From: Pseudomonadota bacterium | GTDB lineage: Bacteria > Pseudomonadota > Alphaproteobacteria > Rhizobiales > Rhizobiaceae | Assembly (NCBI GenBank): GCA_023388675.1 | Contig: JAEWFU010000499.1 | Location: forward strand, 1 to 8,587 | Length of the DNA: 8,587 bases | Direction: 5' to 3' | Part shown: positions 5,369 to 8,587 of the stretch, one piece after another | Position numbering within the stretch: the first letter of the stretch is position 1 | Layout of the letters: each line of letters starts with the position of its first letter | Notes under the pieces: generated by a model | The model's database searches: none | Told to the model about the DNA's origin: nothing | Seen by the model: the letters and a program-made list of their open reading frames with translations, nothing else | Made by a program: the position numbers and the translations under genes

Positions 5369-6376
5369 ATGCTGAGCTTCACGCTGCGGAAACTGGCGAC
5401 CCTGGTGGGGACCATGCTCGGCATCGCCGCGCTGACCTTCCTCATCACCAATGTCGCGCCGGGCGACCCGGCGCGTCTCGTCGCCGGGCCCAACGCCACC
5501 GAGGACATGGTCGAGACCATCCGGGTGGAGAACGGGCTAGACAAGCCGCTTCCCGAGCAGTTCGTCATCTACATGAGCGGCTTGCTGCACGGCGATCTCG
5601 GCACGTCCATCGTCACCACGCGCCCCGTCATCGACGAGCTTCTCCGTTACGCGCCGGCGACCATCGAACTGGTTCTGGTCGCCATGGCGCTCGGCGTCTT
5701 CGTCGGCGTGCCGCTCGGCATGCTGTCGGCGGTCTATCGCAATAGCTGGTTCGACCACCTGACACGGATATTTTCCATCTCAGGTGTCGCGCTGCCGGCC
5801 TTCTGGTTCGGTATCCTCCTGCAGCTTTTCTTCGCGGTCCAGATGGGCTGGCTGCCCGTATCCGGACGCCTGCCCCTCGTCGCACGCCCCCCGGAACCGA
5901 TAACCCACCTGCTGCTGGTCGATGCGCTTCTGCGCGGGCAGTTCTCCCTGTTCTGGACGGCGCTCAGCCACATCATCCTTCCTGCGGTCGTGCTTTCGTT
6001 TCCGTGCCTTGCCTCGATCCTGCGCGTCAACCGCGCCGAGATGGTCGAGGTACTGCAGTCCGACCACGTCGTCGCGGCCCGCGCGCATGGCCTGTCTTCG
6101 CGGCGCATCGTAGCGCTCTATGCGCTCAAGAACGCAATGCTGCCGACGCTCGCCATGATCGGCCTGCGCTTCGGCTGGATGCTGGGTTCCACAGTGCTGG
6201 TGGAAACCGTCTTCGACTGGCCCGGCATCGGCCTCTACGCGGTGTCGTCGGCGCTATCGTCGGACTTCAAGCCGGTCATCGGCGTAACACTGCTGATCGG
6301 TTTCTTCTTCATCATCGCCAATACCATCGTCGACCTCGCCTATGCATGGATCGACCCGCGCCTGAGGAACGCCTGA
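5369..6376 (+). CDS. ABC transporter permease, DppB/OppB type
   Basis: A 335-residue inner-membrane permease, typical for the DppB family. The N-terminus MLSFTLRKLATLVGTMLGIA starts the first membrane segment (about 9-28), followed by the family motif VAPGDPARLVAG (29-40). Further membrane segments lie at about 98-122, 134-157, 200-218, 258-280 and 303-325. The EAA loop that contacts the ATPase is AARAHGLSSRRIVALYALKN (236-255), followed by LVETVFDWPGIG (277-288). The open frame extends much further upstream, but ATG 5369 is the natural start: it follows AAGGA (5353-5357) and begins the conserved N-terminus. The stop overlaps the next start by one base (TGATG at 6374-6378). Confidence 0.92.
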   Translation: MLSFTLRKLATLVGTMLGIAALTFLITNVAPGDPARLVAGPNATEDMVETIRVENGLDKPLPEQFVIYMSGLLHGDLGTSIVTTRPVIDELLRYAPATIELVLVAMALGVFVGVPLGMLSAVYRNSWFDHLTRIFSISGVALPAFWFGILLQLFFAVQMGWLPVSGRLPLVARPPEPITHLLLVDALLRGQFSLFWTALSHIILPAVVLSFPCLASILRVNRAEMVEVLQSDHVVAARAHGLSSRRIVALYALKNAMLPTLAMIGLRFGWMLGSTVLVETVFDWPGIGLYAVSSALSSDFKPVIGVTLLIGFFFIIANTIVDLAYAWIDPRLRNA

Positions 6377-7290
6377 TGACGACCAACGACATCACGCCCC
6401 CGGCCCGGCTCTCCTTCCGCGAGCGGCACGCAAGCAGCATTCGCCAGTGGCGTCTCTACGCCTACACCTTCGCCGGCAGCTTTTCCTCCATGCTGGGCCT
6501 CGTTCTGGTGCTGCTGTTCCTGTTTCTCGCAGCTTTCGGGCCCTGGCTGGCGCCCTACCCCGAGCATACGACCGGCGGCTTCGACATGGCTCAGCGGCTT
6601 CAGCCGCCCAGCGCCGAGCATCTCTTCGGCACTGACGAGATGGGCTCCGACATCCTGTCCCGCGTCATCGTCGGCGCCCGCACCTCGCTGTGGATCGGCG
6701 TGCTCATCACCGGCATCGGCGCGCTGATCGGCATACCGCTCGGTATCATCGCCGGTTACAAAGGCGGCTTCATCCGCGCGGCCATCATGCGTGTCACGGA
6801 ACTGTTCCTCGCCGTTCCCGGCCTGGCGCTGGCGCTGGCCATCGTCGCAGCCCTTGGACCGGGCATCACCAACTGCGTCATCGCGCTGGCGATCGTATGG
6901 TGGCCCGGTTATGTCCGCCTGGTCGAAGCCAAGACGCTTTCTGTCAAGGAAGAGCTGTTCGTCGAATCCGCCCGCTCGCTCGGCGCCCGCACGCCGTGGA
7001 TCTTGTGGCACCATATCCTCCCGAACTGCTGGTCGCCGATCATCGTCAAGATGAGCATGGACATGGGCATGGCGATCCTTTCGGCCGCCAGCCTCGGCTT
7101 CATAGGGCTGGGCGCGCGGCCGCCGGCGCCGGAATGGGGCGCGATGATCTCGGTGGCGCGCAGCTACATGCCCGACTGGTGGTGGTATTCCTTCTTCCCC
7201 GGAGCCGCGATCTTCCTGACAGTGCTGGGCTTCAACCTTCTCGGCGATGGGCTGCGCGACATTCTCGATCCGAGGAGCCGCGAACGATGA
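6376..7290 (+). CDS. ABC transporter permease, DppC/OppC type
   Basis: A 304-residue inner-membrane partner of the upstream permease. The first hydrophobic segment is at about 34-56. It is followed by the DppC hallmark EHLFGTDEMGSDILSRVIVG (81-100) and then ARTSLWIG, which leads into the five-helix core. The EAA loop is ESARSLGARTPWILWHHILPN (about 197-217), and the C-terminal family motif LGFIGLGARPPAPEWGAMI lies at 240-258. Translation starts at ATG 6376 within the TGATG overlap with the first permease, and the end overlaps the ATPase start as ATGA (7287-7290). Tight coupling implies equal production of the transporter subunits. DppC-type permeases serve peptides, nickel and many other solutes, so the substrate remains open. 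Confidence 0.93.
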   Translation: MTTNDITPPARLSFRERHASSIRQWRLYAYTFAGSFSSMLGLVLVLLFLFLAAFGPWLAPYPEHTTGGFDMAQRLQPPSAEHLFGTDEMGSDILSRVIVGARTSLWIGVLITGIGALIGIPLGIIAGYKGGFIRAAIMRVTELFLAVPGLALALAIVAALGPGITNCVIALAIVWWPGYVRLVEAKTLSVKEELFVESARSLGARTPWILWHHILPNCWSPIIVKMSMDMGMAILSAASLGFIGLGARPPAPEWGAMISVARSYMPDWWWYSFFPGAAIFLTVLGFNLLGDGLRDILDPRSRER

Positions 7291-8587
7291 GCGACCTGCT
7301 CGAGATCAGAGACTTCACGCTCGACATCGATACGTTCGATGGCCCGGTCCATGTGTTGAAGAACATCAACCTCACCGTGAAGCGTGGCGAGACGCTGGGC
7401 ATCGTCGGCGAATCCGGCTCAGGCAAGACGGTGCTGGTCCGTTCCGTCCTCGGTATAGGCCCGAAGCGCTCACGCACGGTCAGCGGCGGCATTGCATTCG
7501 ACGGCATCGACCTGTCGAGACTGAGCGACGCGGAATGGAAGAAAATCCGCGGGGTGCGGATCTCGATGATCTTCCAGGACCCGATGACCTATCTCAATCC
7601 ACTGTTCACCATTGGGCAGCAGATCGGCGACGTCATCGCCGCGCATGGCCGCGCGACCGGTACACCGACGAGCCAGAAAGCGCGTCGCGCGCGCAGTGAG
7701 GAACTGCTCGACCAGGTCGGCATCCCCGATCCGGCGCGGGTTTGCGACCAGTATCCCCACCAGCTCTCCGGCGGCATGCGCCAGCGGGTGCTGATTGCCA
7801 TGGCGCTGTCCGGCAAGCCCGACCTGCTGATCGCCGACGAGCCGACAACCGCGCTCGACGTGACCGTTCAGGCGCAGGTGCTCGACCTCATCAACGAGCT
7901 CGTCGAGAAGCTCAACCTCACGGTCGTCATGATCAGCCACGACGTCGGCGCCATCGCGACCGTGGCGAAGCGATGCGCGGTGATGTACCATGGCGAAATC
8001 GTCGAGGAAGGCGAAACCGTCGAAATCCTGCGCGCGCCGCGGCACGACTACACCAAAAAGCTGCTTGCCGCCGTTCCCGATATCGACGCACCGCTCGACC
8101 TGCAGGCAGCGCCTTCCGCCACCGCCCCGTTGCTTGAGGTCAAGGACCTGTCGAAGGTCTACGCAACCCGTTCGGGCGGCGAGGTCCGTGCGGTCGACTC
8201 GGTCGATTTCTCCGTGGCCAAGGGCGAGATACTGGGCATCGTGGGCGAATCCGGCTCCGGCAAGTCGACGATCGCTCGCCTCGTGCTCCGCCTGATCGAG
8301 CCGACCGGCGGACAGGTGGTCTTTGACGGGCAGGATATAACCGGGCTTGCCGGCGAGCCTTTGCGGCTCATGCGCCGGCACATGCAGCTCGTCTTCCAGA
8401 ACCCGCATTCGGCCCTGAACGGGCGTCATACGATCGGCGACGCCATCGGCGAACCGTTCCGCATCCAGTCCAAGCTCTCCCGGCGGGAAATCGATGCGGA
8501 GGTCGACCGGTTGCTCGACATCGTGCAGTTGCCGCGCCTGTTCCGCTATCGCTACCCGCACGAACTGTCGGGCGGCCAGAAGCAACG
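7287..8587 (+). CDS. Fused dual-domain ABC transporter ATPase, Dpp/Opp D-F type (runs off right edge)
   Basis: A cytoplasmic ATPase energising the importer; 433 codons are visible. Domain 1 has Walker A GESGSGKT (41-48), Q-loop Gln97, signature LSGGMRQR (160-167), Walker B LLIADEP (180-186) and H-loop His218. It ends with the oligopeptide-type tail [12 protein letters not shown] (253-264). A short linker (about 265-281) leads to domain 2, with Walker A GESGSGKS (320-327), Q-loop Gln371 and the start of its signature ELSGGQKQ (426-433). The remainder lies outside the window; family length would be about 530-620 residues. One chain replaces separate DppD and DppF subunits, as in GsiA-like proteins. 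Both nucleotide sites appear intact as far as visible. The start ATG overlaps the permease stop (ATGA). Confidence 0.93.
   Translation, partial: MSDLLEIRDFTLDIDTFDGPVHVLKNINLTVKRGETLGIVGESGSGKTVLVRSVLGIGPKRSRTVSGGIAFDGIDLSRLSDAEWKKIRGVRISMIFQDPMTYLNPLFTIGQQIGDVIAAHGRATGTPTSQKARRARSEELLDQVGIPDPARVCDQYPHQLSGGMRQRVLIAMALSGKPDLLIADEPTTALDVTVQAQVLDLINELVEKLNLTVVMISHDVGAIATVAKRCAVMYHGEIVEEGETVEILRAPRHDYTKKLLAAVPDIDAPLDLQAAPSATAPLLEVKDLSKVYATRSGGEVRAVDSVDFSVAKGEILGIVGESGSGKSTIARLVLRLIEPTGGQVVFDGQDITGLAGEPLRLMRRHMQLVFQNPHSALNGRHTIGDAIGEPFRIQSKLSRREIDAEVDRLLDIVQLPRLFRYRYPHELSGGQKQ

Noticed and set aside
3718..5568. Long open frame on the minus strand (about 616 codons) opposite the binding-protein gene
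   Set aside because: It mirrors the codon positions of a clearly coding GC-rich gene, its translation shows no recognisable domain, and it runs across two well-supported genes and an intergenic hairpin.
7470..8585. Open frame on the minus strand (about 371 codons) opposite the ATPase gene
   Set aside because: The + strand here has intact Walker, signature and H-loop motifs; the antisense frame has only low-complexity charged sequence, typical of a shadow in GC-rich DNA.

Overview
The window is GC-rich, densely packed and built of short overlapping operons with alphaproteobacterial-looking codon use. It is most like a Rhizobiales genome (Mesorhizobium/Rhizobium/Ochrobactrum-type accessory catabolic region), but the genus cannot be fixed from sequence alone. 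No mobile element, RNA gene or CRISPR array is visible, and the window contains no gene-free stretch longer than 150 bases.

Layout. On the left, a leftward two-gene operon encodes a DUF917-family protein (1795-716) and a hydantoinase/oxoprolinase-family protein (719 to the left edge, partial), joined by an ATGA stop/start overlap. A 128-base divergent intergenic region separates it from a rightward gene (1924-2862). That gene encodes an unusual regulator: an N-terminal AroM-family domain fused to a C-terminal LuxR/GerE helix-turn-helix. A second intergenic region (2863-3006) is followed by a rightward operon: a free-standing AroM protein (3007-3684), a family-5 periplasmic substrate-binding protein (3724-5313), two Dpp/Opp-type permeases (5369-6376 and 6376-7290), and a fused two-domain Dpp/Opp ATPase (7287 to the right edge, partial).

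How the genes fit together. The transporter should bring a small peptide-like, amino-acid-like or cyclic-amide solute into the cell. The hydantoinase-like and DUF917 proteins would process a five-membered cyclic amide or thio-amide. AroM resembles the Asp/Glu/hydantoin racemase fold and has cysteines at both expected catalytic positions. The regulator carries its own AroM domain in which both of those cysteines are serine, so it looks like an enzyme-derived ligand sensor. The substrate itself is not shown by the sequence.

Regulation. A 22-bp imperfect dyad (core TATArGGAACTsCCCCTA) occurs in both intergenic regions in opposite orientation (17 of 22 positions identical). Each copy points at one structural operon and is followed 18-19 bases later by the same octamer, GCTAGCTT. 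This is the geometry expected of two co-regulated promoters with an activator site overlapping -35 and the octamer covering -10. The most notable points are the AroM-LuxR fusion, its paired enzyme-like paralogue next door, and the duplicated promoter module. I infer a self-contained import-and-degrade system controlled by a degenerate copy of one of its own enzymes.
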